Part shown: piece after piece, positions 1-8,525 of the stretch
Numbering within the stretch: position 1 is the stretch's first letter
Layout of the letters: the number at the start of each line of letters is the position of its first letter
Notes under the pieces: model-generated
Databases searched by the model: none
Told to the model about the DNA's origin: nothing
What the model saw: the letters and a program-made list of their open reading frames with translations, nothing else
Translations under genes and position numbers: made by a program
Source of the DNA: an uncultured Lentisphaeria bacterium
GTDB lineage: Bacteria; Verrucomicrobiota; Lentisphaeria; Victivallales; UBA1829
Direction of reading: 5' to 3'
Length of the DNA: 64,000 nt
Assembly: GCA_905197955.1 (NCBI GenBank)
Contig: CAJKAR010000003.1
Location: forward strand, 62,001-126,000

Positions 1-1644
1 AGCGAACTGGGAACCGGCGATTACGGACTCTGCTACAATTTGGATACACCGAAACGGATCTGGGCGCCGAAACGCGTTGCGCCGCGACCGGTCTTTCCGG
101 CTCTTGCCGCCGCAAGCCGGATTCTGGAAGGACATCGGTCTACCGGTCCGATCGAATATCTCGGAGACACCGTACTCGGATACAGCTACGCCGACCGGAA
201 CGATCACTGCGTCATTGCTCTCTGGGATTTCGGTGGAAACATGACCGAAGTCGAACTGCCCGTCGGACGAGCGGAAATCGTAGTTGCCGACATGATGGGC
301 AATCGAAAAACGATCAAGACCGCCGATGGACTCCTCCGCTTGAAACTTTCCGAGGCGCCGACTTATATCATCGGAGTTGATCCGAAACTCTGGGGCAGAA
401 ACGTCGAAAAGAAAATCCTGACCGATGCGGAATCCCTGCGGGGAACCGTCGGCTCCACCATCCTGCTCACGGGAAAGACCCGTTCCGCCGGAGAACTGCA
501 GCTGATCTTCCCGCGATCCATGAACCTGAAACCTGTAACGCAGAAACTGGATCCGAACGGAAAGTTCACCTTCTCCATTCCGATCCCGGTATCGCTGCAA
601 AACGGGAAATATCCCCTTACCCTCAAACTTCTGGACCGCGACAGACTTTCCGCCGCAACCGGAATTCTGCTTGAAGTCATGCCACCAATACGCGTATCGG
701 AAATCCGCCCCTCGTTTGAACGGGGAGAACCCGGAATCGCCGTCACGCTCTCCAATCCGTCGGAGACTCCGCTCGGAGGAGTCATCGAAACAAGGATCAC
801 CGGATATCCCGAAGCGCGGAAAAAGGTCCCGTTCCAGCTGAAACCCGGCGAAACCGGCGTCCGGAAAATCATCTTCCATGATCTGGATCTCAATCCCTTC
901 CGCGTCGTGACAACACTGGTCAGATTCCGCCTCGACTCCGGCTACACCTTTGAGCGCTCCGAAAAGCTGAATTACCTCTCAGCTTCCTACCTGCCCGGAG
1001 TCGGAATCAACGGTGATTTCAACCAATGGAAGAATCCGCGACGCTATCCAGTCGATCCGGTCCCCATCCGCTCGATCCACTATCATTCGGGTAAAGAGGA
1101 CCTGCACGCGGAAATCGCCTTCGGCTGGAATGAACAGTATCTTCTCTTCGATGTCTCCGTCACAGATGACATCCATCTCCAGCCGTTCACCGGATGGAAG
1201 ATCTGGGACGGCGATTCCCTCCAGTTCGGATTTGCCAGAAAACGCACAACGCAGGGAAGCTCCAATGAATTCGGCGATCAGTACGACCTCGCCTTCAGCG
1301 AAATCAACTTCGCGCTCACCTCGAAAGGTGCGGAAGCCGACCGGACCTTCACCTTCGACAAGGCCCGTTTTCCATCGGGCGCCGTTTCCGGCACGGAACT
1401 TCCCCGCAGGATCACTGCAACCCGACAAACCGACGGCAAAACAATCCTTCATTACCAGATTGCCGTCCCGTGGAAATTACTGAATCTGGAAAAAGCACTT
1501 CCCGGAATAACAGTTCACTGGGCGGGAATGGTCAACGACCGCGACGCGGACTCCAGGCAGCAGAAGGATGTCTCCGCTCTCGGAATCTTCCAGCTCAAGC
1601 AGGCGCCACCCAGTCATTTCGGCACCATCGTTCTCGACCGCTGA
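1..1644 (+). CDS. Secreted glycoside hydrolase, C-terminal part (5' end outside window)
   Basis: The reading frame is open from base 1 with no convincing start; a TTG at 40 is only an internal codon, so the gene begins upstream of the window. About 547 residues are visible. The first ~110 form a beta-sandwich cap with the signature D-M-M-G-N followed by a strand ending in a Y-I-I-G-V-D motif. The same cap follows the TIM barrels of the enzymes at 24792-28274, 43778-47725 and 59373-63335. An Ig-like region follows, and the last ~190 residues resemble a family 9 carbohydrate-binding fold (GDFNQW, then YLLFDVSVTDD, then WDGDSLQFGF). I infer the C-terminus of a modular exported glycosidase whose catalytic barrel lies to the left. 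Substrate is unknown. Confidence 0.7.
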   Translation, partial: SELGTGDYGLCYNLDTPKRIWAPKRVAPRPVFPALAAASRILEGHRSTGPIEYLGDTVLGYSYADRNDHCVIALWDFGGNMTEVELPVGRAEIVVADMMGNRKTIKTADGLLRLKLSEAPTYIIGVDPKLWGRNVEKKILTDAESLRGTVGSTILLTGKTRSAGELQLIFPRSMNLKPVTQKLDPNGKFTFSIPIPVSLQNGKYPLTLKLLDRDRLSAATGILLEVMPPIRVSEIRPSFERGEPGIAVTLSNPSETPLGGVIETRITGYPEARKKVPFQLKPGETGVRKIIFHDLDLNPFRVVTTLVRFRLDSGYTFERSEKLNYLSASYLPGVGINGDFNQWKNPRRYPVDPVPIRSIHYHSGKEDLHAEIAFGWNEQYLLFDVSVTDDIHLQPFTGWKIWDGDSLQFGFARKRTTQGSSNEFGDQYDLAFSEINFALTSKGAEADRTFTFDKARFPSGAVSGTELPRRITATRQTDGKTILHYQIAVPWKLLNLEKALPGITVHWAGMVNDRDADSRQQKDVSALGIFQLKQAPPSHFGTIVLDR

Positions 1645-1763
1645 ACATCGCCATTTTCCCGGATCAGCCCGGAACTGCCGCGCAGAAGGAAATCCTCAAA
1701 AGCGAATCTTCTTTTCGCAACAGGAATCCATCTGCGCGGCGCATTGTTTCTTCCATCTCCCGC

Positions 1764-1805
1764 TTGAAAACAGAGATCTTTTATGTTATATTATTAGGAT
1801 ACTAA
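1764..1805 (+). promoter_or_regulatory. Promoter with MarR-like operator
   Basis: A -35 box TTGAAA (1764-1769), a 17-bp spacer and a -10 box TATATT (1787-1792) lie upstream of the MarR gene. Directly after the -10 box, at the expected start point, is the inverted repeat TTAGGATACTAA (1794-1805). MarR proteins typically bind short palindromes over their own promoters, so autoregulation is likely but inferred. Confidence 0.55.
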
Positions 1806-1820
1806 CAAAAAAAAGAGTTT

Positions 1821-2252
1821 ATGGAAGATTCGCTGCATTACATGCTTTTATCGGCACAAACGCTGTTTCAGAAAAGTTTTCTGCTCCGTCTGGCGCAGGA
1901 AATACCGGAACTGCTGCCGGGACAGCCGAAAGTCATCGACTATCTGATGAGTCATCCGGCATCTTTCCAGAGAGAAATTGCGGAAGGATGCCTGATCGAA
2001 CCGGCAACACTCTGTCCAATTCTGGAAAAAATGGAATGCGCCGGACTGATCCGACGGGAAAAAACAGATGGCAACCGGAAAAATTCGGTTGTTTCACTGA
2101 CGGACCTCGGCAGAAAAAACGGAAAAAAACTCCGGAATCTGTTCCTCAAAGCAGAACAGGAAGCGTGCGAAGGACTCTCTCCAAAAGACATGGAAGAGTT
2201 GCGACGAAGTCTGCTGCAAATACAGAAAAACTGTCGGAGGAAATTCAAATGA
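1821..2252 (+). CDS. MarR-family transcriptional regulator
   Basis: A 143-residue protein with the size and layout of MarR repressors. A winged helix-turn-helix spans roughly residues 45-100 (PASFQREIAEGCLIEPATLCPILEKM, then the wing REKTDGNRKNSVVSLTDLG), flanked by dimerisation helices. The gene follows a consensus-like promoter with a palindrome at the start point. Its last codon overlaps the start of the membrane protein gene by ATGA, so the two are probably translated together. MarR proteins usually sense small aromatic or toxic molecules and often control an adjacent exporter or membrane protein. The ligand here is unknown. Confidence 0.85.
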   Translation: MEDSLHYMLLSAQTLFQKSFLLRLAQEIPELLPGQPKVIDYLMSHPASFQREIAEGCLIEPATLCPILEKMECAGLIRREKTDGNRKNSVVSLTDLGRKNGKKLRNLFLKAEQEACEGLSPKDMEELRRSLLQIQKNCRRKFK

Positions 2253-2899
2253 AGCATCGTTTCAGCAAAAGAAAACGTTTTATCCTGTTTTTTATCGGAG
2301 TTGTTCTGGCGGGTCTCGGAGTCGCCCTCAGCACACGACCGGGATTGGGAACGTCTCCCATTTCCAGTCTGCCGTATGTGGTCACATTCATCACGCCGCT
2401 GACGCTGGGAATGACAACAGTCAGCCTCAATATGATCTTCATGATCATGCAGATTGCGATTCTGCGGAGCCGCTTCCAGTGGACAAGTCTCGGACAGATT
2501 CCAACCCTCTTCGCATTTGGATTCTTCATTGATTTCGGAATGTGGGTCTCCTCGTTTTACATCCCGGAAAACTATATGCTCCGGCTTCTGGAGGAACTGA
2601 TTGGATGTACATTGCTGGCAACAGGAATCACATTCCAGCTGATGGCAAACATCTCCTATATGCCGGGAGACGGATTCGTCCGAACGGTCTCCGATGTGTA
2701 TAAAATCCCCTTCGGAACAGCAAAAGTCTGTTTCGATGCCTCCATCGTGATTCTCGCCATTCTCCTTTCCTTTTGCTGTTTCCGGAACATCAGCGGCATT
2801 CGGGAAGGAACCATTCTTGCGGCAGTTCTGGTCGGGTTCCTGATCCGGCCCCTTCAGCAGCCTCTCCGATTCATCAAACGCCAGCTCGTCAAAGCCTGA
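2249..2899 (+). CDS. YczE/YitT-like integral membrane protein
   Basis: A 216-residue, strongly hydrophobic protein with about five or six membrane segments. It resembles the YczE/YyaS/YitT group of the inner membrane (RFILFFIGVVLAGLGVALS, then RPGLGTSPISSLPYV near the N-terminus). The open frame extends far upstream, but the ATG at 2249 is chosen because it overlaps the MarR stop codon as ATGA and is preceded by GGAGG at about 2237-2241. The biochemical function of this family is not established. The coupling to a MarR regulator suggests an induced membrane function, perhaps efflux or stress related. That is an inference. Confidence 0.78.
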   Translation: MKHRFSKRKRFILFFIGVVLAGLGVALSTRPGLGTSPISSLPYVVTFITPLTLGMTTVSLNMIFMIMQIAILRSRFQWTSLGQIPTLFAFGFFIDFGMWVSSFYIPENYMLRLLEELIGCTLLATGITFQLMANISYMPGDGFVRTVSDVYKIPFGTAKVCFDASIVILAILLSFCCFRNISGIREGTILAAVLVGFLIRPLQQPLRFIKRQLVKA

Positions 2900-2930
2900 T
2901 ACGCCAACTGTTCTTCGCTCTGCAAAACCG

Positions 2931-2974
2931 ACGGGAAATCTGCGACTCATCCAGCAATATCGGAGATTTCCCGT
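2931..2974. terminator. Hairpin after the yczE-like gene
   Basis: An 11-bp perfect inverted repeat (2931-2941 with 2964-2974, 22-base loop) lies between the converging yczE-like and GNAT genes. There is no clear T-tract, so termination is plausible rather than certain. Confidence 0.4.
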
Positions 2975-3053
2975 ACATACAATTTCCGGAAAAATTCAAA
3001 AAAAAGCTCTCCGCATGTGCCCCCTGATCACCCTCTCCGGCGGCAGTCTGTTC

Positions 3054-3662
3054 TCATTTCTGTTCCACCTGTTCTATAAAATGAGGATACATTTCCCAGT
3101 ATTTACGGTAAATCCGTTCCGGATCCCCGTCAAAATTCAGCTGATACATACGAAAAACCACACGGAGATTCTTCGGCATCCACTGTTCCACGTAACTGTA
3201 ACAGTATTTCATGCCGATTTTCTTCATAACTTCGCCGCTTCGGGGATTACGGACATCATGAGTCGCGGTAATAAATGGATAAAATCCAGCCTGCCGAATT
3301 CGTTCCGTCACGGCCCGAGCGGCTTCGGTCGCAATCCCCTGATGCCAGAACCGGGAATGCAGTCCATATCCGAAATCATGACTGTCGCCATCGCTCAGCC
3401 CCATATAGCCGATGGGAACATTGCTCTGCTTCCAGCAGATGACATAACGATAGGCGGACTCCTTTTCATAAAAATCAAAGTATCGTTCTTTCAGGTGTTT
3501 TTGAACCTCTTCCCTCTTTTTCAACGGGAACCAGGGAAGAAAAACATTGGTTCTTTCATCGCTCAGAATCGAACTCATTGCATTTAGATCCGAAGGCGAA
3601 TCCGTCAGTTTCCGAAGAATCAGACGTTCCGTCTCAAGAGTCGGTGTATTTTCCGGAATCAT
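3054..3662 (-). CDS. GNAT-family N-acetyltransferase (RimJ/RimL-like)
   Basis: A 202-residue GNAT-fold protein. The N-terminus reads LETERLILRKLTDSD-like, as in RimJ/RimL and related acetyltransferases. The acetyl-CoA-binding segment lies around residues 100-125 (GYGLHSRFWHQGIATEAARAV), followed by a conserved V-R-N-P-R-S-G-E-V-M-K-K-I-G-M stretch. Such enzymes acetylate amino groups on protein termini, antibiotics or small molecules; the substrate cannot be read from sequence. It is the last gene of a four-gene minus-strand operon, and its ATG overlaps the beta-lactamase stop codon as ATGA. The drug-inactivation-like neighbours make an antibiotic or toxic amine a reasonable guess, but housekeeping modification is equally possible. 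Confidence 0.82.
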   Translation of the reverse strand: MIPENTPTLETERLILRKLTDSPSDLNAMSSILSDERTNVFLPWFPLKKREEVQKHLKERYFDFYEKESAYRYVICWKQSNVPIGYMGLSDGDSHDFGYGLHSRFWHQGIATEAARAVTERIRQAGFYPFITATHDVRNPRSGEVMKKIGMKYCYSYVEQWMPKNLRVVFRMYQLNFDGDPERIYRKYWEMYPHFIEQVEQK

Positions 3663-4471
3663 GGCATGGATTCCACAATTTTCCGGACCGTTTCCCGAAT
3701 TTCCGGACTGACCACATCCCGACGGAAATCCGCTCCATGTGCCGCAAAATAAACAATCTTCCCCTCCCTGCTTTCCGCAAACCCGACAAACCAGGCCTCC
3801 AGACGATTGCTGTTATGATTGCGTCCGGTTCCAGTTTTTCCATAAAGATTCCATTCTCCGGCACGTCCGCTGAACATGCATCTTTTCAGTATGGCAACAT
3901 GTTCCGCCCGGAATGGACTCCGTGAGGAAAAGATCCGTTTGAGCACCCCGATCTGTTCCAGCGGCGATATCAGAAGACTGGACTCAATCCAGAACACATT
4001 GTGCCCATTGCTGTTCCAGACGGATAAATCACAATTCCCATACCCGATTTCATCAAGTTTCTTCTGCACATATTGCTTCTTCAGATGACCGGTCAGTTTT
4101 TTGTAGTATGGCACGCAGGAATACTGAAACGCTTCCAGCAATGTCACATCCTGATTCCAGTTCGGATTTTCATATTTTGTCCCATCATATCCCAGGCGGC
4201 TGTTCAGATCATGGAGAACTCCGCCATCAAGCCCCATCAGAGTCGAAACAATCTTGAAAGTCGAGCACGGCGGAAAACGGTATGCAGCCAAAGTCCTGTT
4301 TCCATAAACCTGGAGCAGTTCCTTATTATCCGAAAAGACGGCAACAAAAGATTCCGGGACCGGAAGAGACTCCGGTAATTTTTTTTCCACCATCTCTACG
4401 CTCCGGCAACCACAGAAAACCAAAAAGATAAAAAGAAAAGTAAAACAGCTCTTAACAAGTTTTTTCATCAT
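3659..4471 (-). CDS. Class D (OXA-like) beta-lactamase, predicted lipoprotein
   Basis: A 270-residue serine beta-lactamase fold with the class D motifs in order: S70-T-F-K73, S118-C-V, W-I-E-S-S-L-L-I-S-P-L-E-Q near 161-173, K212-T-G, and a late W-F-V-G-F. Family knowledge assigns S70 as nucleophile and K73 as the carbamylated base. The N-terminus is a hydrophobic signal ending in V-F-C-G-C, so Cys22 (or Cys20) could be lipidated and anchor the enzyme in an envelope membrane. It lies between a chloramphenicol acetyltransferase gene (18-base gap) and a GNAT gene (ATGA overlap). Homology to the BlaR1 sensor domain is also possible for this fold, but no protease or membrane sensor portion is present. 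Confidence 0.85.
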   Translation of the reverse strand: MMKKLVKSCFTFLFIFLVFCGCRSVEMVEKKLPESLPVPESFVAVFSDNKELLQVYGNRTLAAYRFPPCSTFKIVSTLMGLDGGVLHDLNSRLGYDGTKYENPNWNQDVTLLEAFQYSCVPYYKKLTGHLKKQYVQKKLDEIGYGNCDLSVWNSNGHNVFWIESSLLISPLEQIGVLKRIFSSRSPFRAEHVAILKRCMFSGRAGEWNLYGKTGTGRNHNSNRLEAWFVGFAESREGKIVYFAAHGADFRRDVVSPEIRETVRKIVESMP

Positions 4472-4489
4472 TTTGAACCAGCCTTCCGC

Positions 4490-5122
4490 TTATTGAACGA
4501 TTGTTGAAAAAGAAGAAATCTTCTGCTGCAATTTCTCCACAAATACCCCGATGTGGTACCCGTCACACACCGCATGATGCACCTGAAGGGCCAATGGAAG
4601 CATCCGTCGGCCATCTTTCTCGCAGAATTTGCCTATTGTGAAAATCGGCAGCAGATACTCTCCGCTGCTGCGGATATCCAGGTGAAACGCTGAAAAATTC
4701 ACCCAGGGAATCATTGAGACATGAAAGACATTCAAGGGCATATCCGGACATGGCAGAAACGTTTCCGCTTTCTGAAAATGTGCAATATCGTCCCGACAGC
4801 GCCTCATAAACTCTTCCTTGTTCCACTGAAACGGAGACCAGACTGAACAAAAACGCCGGGTCTCCGGATTCAGCACTGTATAAGAGGGATGCATGAAATC
4901 AAAAATTCCCACCCCTTCCGGCATTGCCGCGGTACGAAACTCCTCCATCTCATTTACCACCGCGCTCAGCAGCCAGAGCATCGCGGGATAAAGTTTGTAT
5001 CCGGACAAAGCGGAAATATCCAGATCCACGGTCAGCGAATACGTGCAGGGAACACTCTTCGAATAGTGATTGTAATACTCTTTCCGTTCCCACTTTTCCA
5101 GATCAATCAAGCGAAAATTCAT
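4490..5122 (-). CDS. cat: Type A chloramphenicol O-acetyltransferase
   Basis: A 210-residue protein that matches type A CAT along its length. It starts with the family-typical MNF-x-L-I-D-L-E-x-W-x-R-K-E-Y-Y-N-H-Y and contains the catalytic motif Q-V-H-H183-A-V-C-D187-G near the C-terminus. CAT enzymes are cytoplasmic trimers that transfer acetyl from acetyl-CoA to the 3-hydroxyl of chloramphenicol. H183 is the expected catalytic base. The gene overlaps the preceding nitrilase-fold gene by 20 bases. Base composition looks like the neighbours and no mobile element was seen, so this may be a chromosomal, possibly ancestral member. Activity on chloramphenicol is inferred from family only. Confidence 0.88.
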   Translation of the reverse strand: MNFRLIDLEKWERKEYYNHYSKSVPCTYSLTVDLDISALSGYKLYPAMLWLLSAVVNEMEEFRTAAMPEGVGIFDFMHPSYTVLNPETRRFCSVWSPFQWNKEEFMRRCRDDIAHFQKAETFLPCPDMPLNVFHVSMIPWVNFSAFHLDIRSSGEYLLPIFTIGKFCEKDGRRMLPLALQVHHAVCDGYHIGVFVEKLQQKISSFSTIVQ

Positions 5123-5927
5123 TTGAGCTTCCTCTATTCATAGTAACATGGTATTTCCGATGCTCCGACTCAAAATCACGGCAGAGAAGGGAGCCGAATG
5201 CCGGATGCTCCGTCTCCGTCAAATCAACATCGACAACCGCCAGTTTTTCTTCCGCGCCAGCGCATTCCAGAATCTTCCCATCAGGAGAAACAATCTGACT
5301 TTTCCCGCAGAAATGTTCCGGATTGCCAGCATACATTTCAGAACCGGTCCGGTTGCAGCTGATGACAAAAACCTGATTCTCTCTGGCTCGGACCGGCAAA
5401 ATACCAGGAGTCACCTCTCCGCCAAAACTGGCGGAATTACAGAAAATCTGACACTTCTGCTCCTTGAGCAGCGCTCCGAATTGCGGAAACCAGCAGTCAA
5501 AACAACTCATCATACCAATCCTCACCCTGCCCGGCAGCTCCGCAGAAACAATTTCCGAACCAGAATGAAAAAAACGTTTTTCATATTCCGGCAGATGTAT
5601 TTTCCGCTGAATTCCAATCACCCCTTCCGCATGAACTGCAACCGCAGTGTTATATAATGTTCCATTTTCCAGTTCTGGAAATGTTCCCGTAACAGTTCCC
5701 CCGATCTGCCGTGCCATCGTCTGCAGAAAACGAACAGTCCGGCTCTCCGCCAGCGGCTCGGCTAGCGCCAGAAGGGTTCCGGCATCCTCAAACAGATATC
5801 CACACGAAAACAATTCCGGTAAAACCAGCAGATCACATCGGCAATTTCGCAGAAAACAGGGAATCCGCTCAAAATTCTTCTCCGGATTCCCCCAGATCAC
5901 GGAATATTGCAAAAAGCCTAACTTCAT
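5103..5927 (-). CDS. Carbon-nitrogen hydrolase (nitrilase superfamily)
   Basis: A 274-residue protein with the Glu-Lys-Cys triad of the nitrilase superfamily: E38 in L-P-E-L-F, K109 in R-K-I-H-L-P-E, and C142 in S-C-F-D-C-W-F-P. These cytoplasmic enzymes hydrolyse amide C-N bonds, as in omega-amidases and carbamoylases. The exact substrate is not evident. An upstream ATG at 5939 exists, but the ATG at 5927 has GGAG six bases before it and is preferred. It is first in the operon with CAT, class D beta-lactamase and GNAT. The 3' end overlaps the CAT gene by 20 bases, so co-expression is likely. Confidence 0.82.
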   Translation of the reverse strand: MKLGFLQYSVIWGNPEKNFERIPCFLRNCRCDLLVLPELFSCGYLFEDAGTLLALAEPLAESRTVRFLQTMARQIGGTVTGTFPELENGTLYNTAVAVHAEGVIGIQRKIHLPEYEKRFFHSGSEIVSAELPGRVRIGMMSCFDCWFPQFGALLKEQKCQIFCNSASFGGEVTPGILPVRARENQVFVISCNRTGSEMYAGNPEHFCGKSQIVSPDGKILECAGAEEKLAVVDVDLTETEHPAFGSLLCRDFESEHRKYHVTMNRGSSNEFSLD

Positions 5928-6360
5928 TTTCAACTCCATACGATCAAAAACTTTTCCCGCAGCGGATTTTCAGAAATACAGTAAAAAATTCCATATCCGC
6001 CGAACGAGTTTTCTATCTCTTTCTGCGGTGTGACAACCCGGCCTCGGAATCTCATCATTCATTTCCGTACTATAATCATTTTCCCTGTCGAATCAAGTCT
6101 CAAATTCCTGACCGAAAGCATTGATCCCGCGTGGAAAAGGAGCGTCTCTTTTCCCCCAACGGCGAACAATCCGGATACCGGGAAAAGGATAAGGCAATTT
6201 TCCATGTACCTCATGTCGGAATTTCTCATGCACCGAAGATATGCGGAAGCCATCCGGAACACTCTCTTCCGACATCCAGTCAGAGACATCCCCTTTCAGG
6301 AAACAGCCTCGTTTCTATTTCCGTTCTCTGTTAAATTTTCATAAAAAAAATAAAGACCTC

Positions 6361-6389
6361 TTGACATTTTTCCGGAAATGGATTATAAT
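6361..6389 (+). promoter_or_regulatory. Perfect sigma-70 consensus promoter of the LacI module
   Basis: TTGACA (6361-6366), a 17-bp spacer and TATAAT (6384-6389). All 12 consensus bases are present. The expected start point (about 6396) lies inside the first operator copy. Confidence 0.8.
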
Positions 6390-6390
6390 T

Positions 6391-6469
6391 ATGATAGAGC
6401 GCATAATCATCCCCTATCAAGAATGATTGAGAGTATTAGCGCGAAAAAAGATAGAGCGCATAATCATCC
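6391..6469 (+). promoter_or_regulatory. Duplicated LacI-type operator
   Basis: A 20-bp direct repeat, GATAGAGCGCATAATCATCC, occurs at 6393-6412 and again at 6450-6469, 57 bp apart. The first copy sits in the 20-bp inverted repeat ATGAT-N3-GCGC-N3-ATCAT (6391-6410). A central CG is typical of LacI-family operators. Both copies lie downstream of the -10 box and before the LacI start, which suggests autorepression with cooperative binding or looping. The binding itself is inferred. Confidence 0.65.
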
Positions 6470-6496
6470 ATAAAAAAATAAGACAGGACAGAAAAA

Positions 6497-7537
6497 ATGG
6501 CAGGTGTCTTACAGGAAAAGAAGCGGAACGTAACCCTTGCAGATATCGCAAGAGAAGTCGGCGTATCGCAAGCGCTGGTCGGGAAAGTTCTCGGCTCCTG
6601 CTCGGGCAACATCCGGGTAAGCAAAAAGACCGCGGCAATTATTGAAGAAGCGGCGAAGCGCCTGAACTATCGCCCGAATCTTTCCGCCCGGATTCTTTCC
6701 GGTCAAAAAAGCAAGCTGCTCGGCGTTCTGATTGATACGCAGCCTCCGCCGGTTCGCTTCCGAACTCTTGCATTCATTGACAAATACGCGGTTGCGAACG
6801 GCTACCGCATCCTGATCGGAGAGGCGCATGACAGTATCGACAGTCTTTATCAGCATTATCAGAACTTCATGCAGTACAACGCCGATGGCGTCATCTGTCT
6901 GGCACACGATTATCCGGATCAGGCGGATCGTCTCCGGGAACTCTTCCAGAATGTGAACAACATCGTCTTCATCGAAAAACCTGCGCTTGACAATGCTGTG
7001 TGGGTCGATGTGGATCGCGAACAGGCAACATTTGAACTGACATCCCACCTTCTGGAACAGCACAAACGGGTCGGACTCATTGCCGAAAATCCCGCATATT
7101 ATACGATTCAGCAGAGACTGACTGGATATAAACGGGCGTTTCAGGAACACAACATGAAAGAAAATCCATCTCTGATCCATGTCATCCGGAACCGGGAAAA
7201 CTCTCTGGAAGAAAGAATGCTCCGAATCGCAGAAGAATTTGTTCTTCCCGCAGGACTTGATGCAGTCATCGCACCGAATGATCTCTCCGCGGCGTATCTC
7301 ATGCGCGCCCTGCTGAAACACAACGTCCGGATTCCCGAAACGATTGCAGTTGCAGGCTTCGACAACGAACCTTTTGCCGAAAGTCTTTACCCAAGTTTGA
7401 CAACCATTGATGACAACAATGAACAAATCGGCAAAGCTGCGGTCCAACTTCTACTGGAACGTCTTGGGCCAACCCCTGTTTCCGGTCCAAAGTCAATCCG
7501 GGTAGTTCCCCGTGTCATCCATAGGGAATCCGCTTGA
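6497..7537 (+). CDS. LacI-family transcriptional repressor
   Basis: A 346-residue LacI-family protein. The N-terminal helix-turn-helix and hinge are at about residues 12-65 (VTLADIAREVGVSQALVGKVL, then RPNLSARILSGQKS). A periplasmic-binding-protein-like sensor domain follows, with the typical PE-T-I-A-V-A-G-F-D-N-E-P and P-S-L-T-T-I-D motifs near 285-315. Such proteins release DNA when a sugar ligand binds. The gene sits behind a perfect consensus promoter overlapped by two copies of a palindromic repeat. It is followed on the same strand by pseudopilin, glycosidase, sugar-binding protein and FKBP genes, which it probably controls. The helix is slightly atypical, with Q-A-L-V-G-K-V-L where T-V-S-R-A/V-L is usual, which may shift operator specificity. 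Confidence 0.9.
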   Translation: MAGVLQEKKRNVTLADIAREVGVSQALVGKVLGSCSGNIRVSKKTAAIIEEAAKRLNYRPNLSARILSGQKSKLLGVLIDTQPPPVRFRTLAFIDKYAVANGYRILIGEAHDSIDSLYQHYQNFMQYNADGVICLAHDYPDQADRLRELFQNVNNIVFIEKPALDNAVWVDVDREQATFELTSHLLEQHKRVGLIAENPAYYTIQQRLTGYKRAFQEHNMKENPSLIHVIRNRENSLEERMLRIAEEFVLPAGLDAVIAPNDLSAAYLMRALLKHNVRIPETIAVAGFDNEPFAESLYPSLTTIDDNNEQIGKAAVQLLLERLGPTPVSGPKSIRVVPRVIHRESA

Positions 7538-7679
7538 GAACTGAAATGAAAACACAGGAATATAAAATACAAGCAACATTCAGAAAGGAAAATACGAACC
7601 AGAGAAAAAAACACCAGCTTCCCTTTTGAATCCATAACAAAAAACTCAAACGATTTTTCAAAGAAAGAAAGGCAGTTCC

Positions 7680-8474
7680 ATGAAAAAATTCCCACTACCC
7701 CAAAAAGCGCCACAGAATAATCGGCATTCGGCAAAACCGGCCCACAGTTTCACATTGATAGAACTTCTCGTTGTGATTGCAATCATAGCAATCCTTGCTG
7801 GACTTCTTCTTCCTGCTCTGCAGCACGCAAGAGAAAAGGCTTATGTAGCCTCCTGCAAAAGCAACATCAAACAAATTATGGTCGGAGTGCTTGCGTATAC
7901 GACAGATTCCAATGACTATCTGCCTCTCTGCAATCAGGCATCAGATGTCCCCTCCGGAGCTGGAAGAGAAGGTCTTTACTGGATTTCAGAGATTTATCCC
8001 TATGTTGCAAGCAAATCCTACACCATCCCCCTGCCTGATGACTTTACTTTGAACAAACTCTTCAACTGTGCAGGAGCAAGACCGGAAGAAGTCTGGAAGA
8101 AAAATGGAATCACCTGGTCTTCTTACGGATACCCCTGCATTTTTGGTGATCTGCGCTACTATCCGGGAGGCAATAAATGGTACAAGGAAAGAAAACTTAC
8201 CCGTATTTATTGTCCGAGCAAGCAAGGTGTGATTGCCGACGTTGACTCCTATAAAAGAGGAAAACGAAATGAGGATTTCAATGACATGATCGAAGATTTC
8301 GACAATATTCCTCTGATCCGCCATAAAGGAGAAACCAATCTCAGCTATGTGGATGGTCATGTCGGAACTCGCAAATTTAATAACGCAACCGAAAGTAATG
8401 GTCAAAAAGATTTTGACAATACCTTCAATCATGTTGCCGGTGACTGGATCTGCTCGAAATGCGGATGGCAATAA
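7680..8474 (+). CDS. Type IV pseudopilin-like protein, H-X9-DG type
   Basis: A 264-residue protein with a prepilin leader of about 23 residues and then F-T-L-I-E-L-L-V-V and a hydrophobic helix (about 24-50), as in class III prepilin signals cut by a PilD-type peptidase. The C-terminal half carries the lineage-specific motif H-(nine residues)-D-G-H in R-H-K-G-E-T-N-L-S-Y-V-D-G-H. The protein is expected in the inner membrane or a pilus-like fibre with a soluble beta-rich domain outside. It is the second gene of the LacI module, 142 bases after the repressor and 51 bases before a secreted glycosidase. Its role beside that enzyme is unknown. Confidence 0.85.
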   Translation: MKKFPLPQKAPQNNRHSAKPAHSFTLIELLVVIAIIAILAGLLLPALQHAREKAYVASCKSNIKQIMVGVLAYTTDSNDYLPLCNQASDVPSGAGREGLYWISEIYPYVASKSYTIPLPDDFTLNKLFNCAGARPEEVWKKNGITWSSYGYPCIFGDLRYYPGGNKWYKERKLTRIYCPSKQGVIADVDSYKRGKRNEDFNDMIEDFDNIPLIRHKGETNLSYVDGHVGTRKFNNATESNGQKDFDNTFNHVAGDWICSKCGWQ

Positions 8475-8525
8475 TTCCCGGAAAATTTCGCTGATAATTG
8501 AATACTCAACAACACAGGACTCTTC

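Larger units (their letters stand above)
5928..6496. other. Intergenic region between divergent nitrilase and LacI genes
   Basis: This stretch of about 570 bases holds no convincing gene. The left part carries a candidate minus-strand promoter for the nitrilase operon: TTGATT at 6091-6096, a 16-bp spacer and TATAGT at 6069-6074. The right part carries the LacI promoter and two operator copies. Short open frames between 6030 and 6426 show no family features and no ribosome binding site. Confidence 0.5.

Noticed and set aside
1568..2248. N-terminal extension of the YczE-like reading frame
   Set aside because: The extension overlaps the end of the upstream gene, the promoter and the MarR gene in another frame. 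The ATGA-coupled start at 2249 explains the gene.
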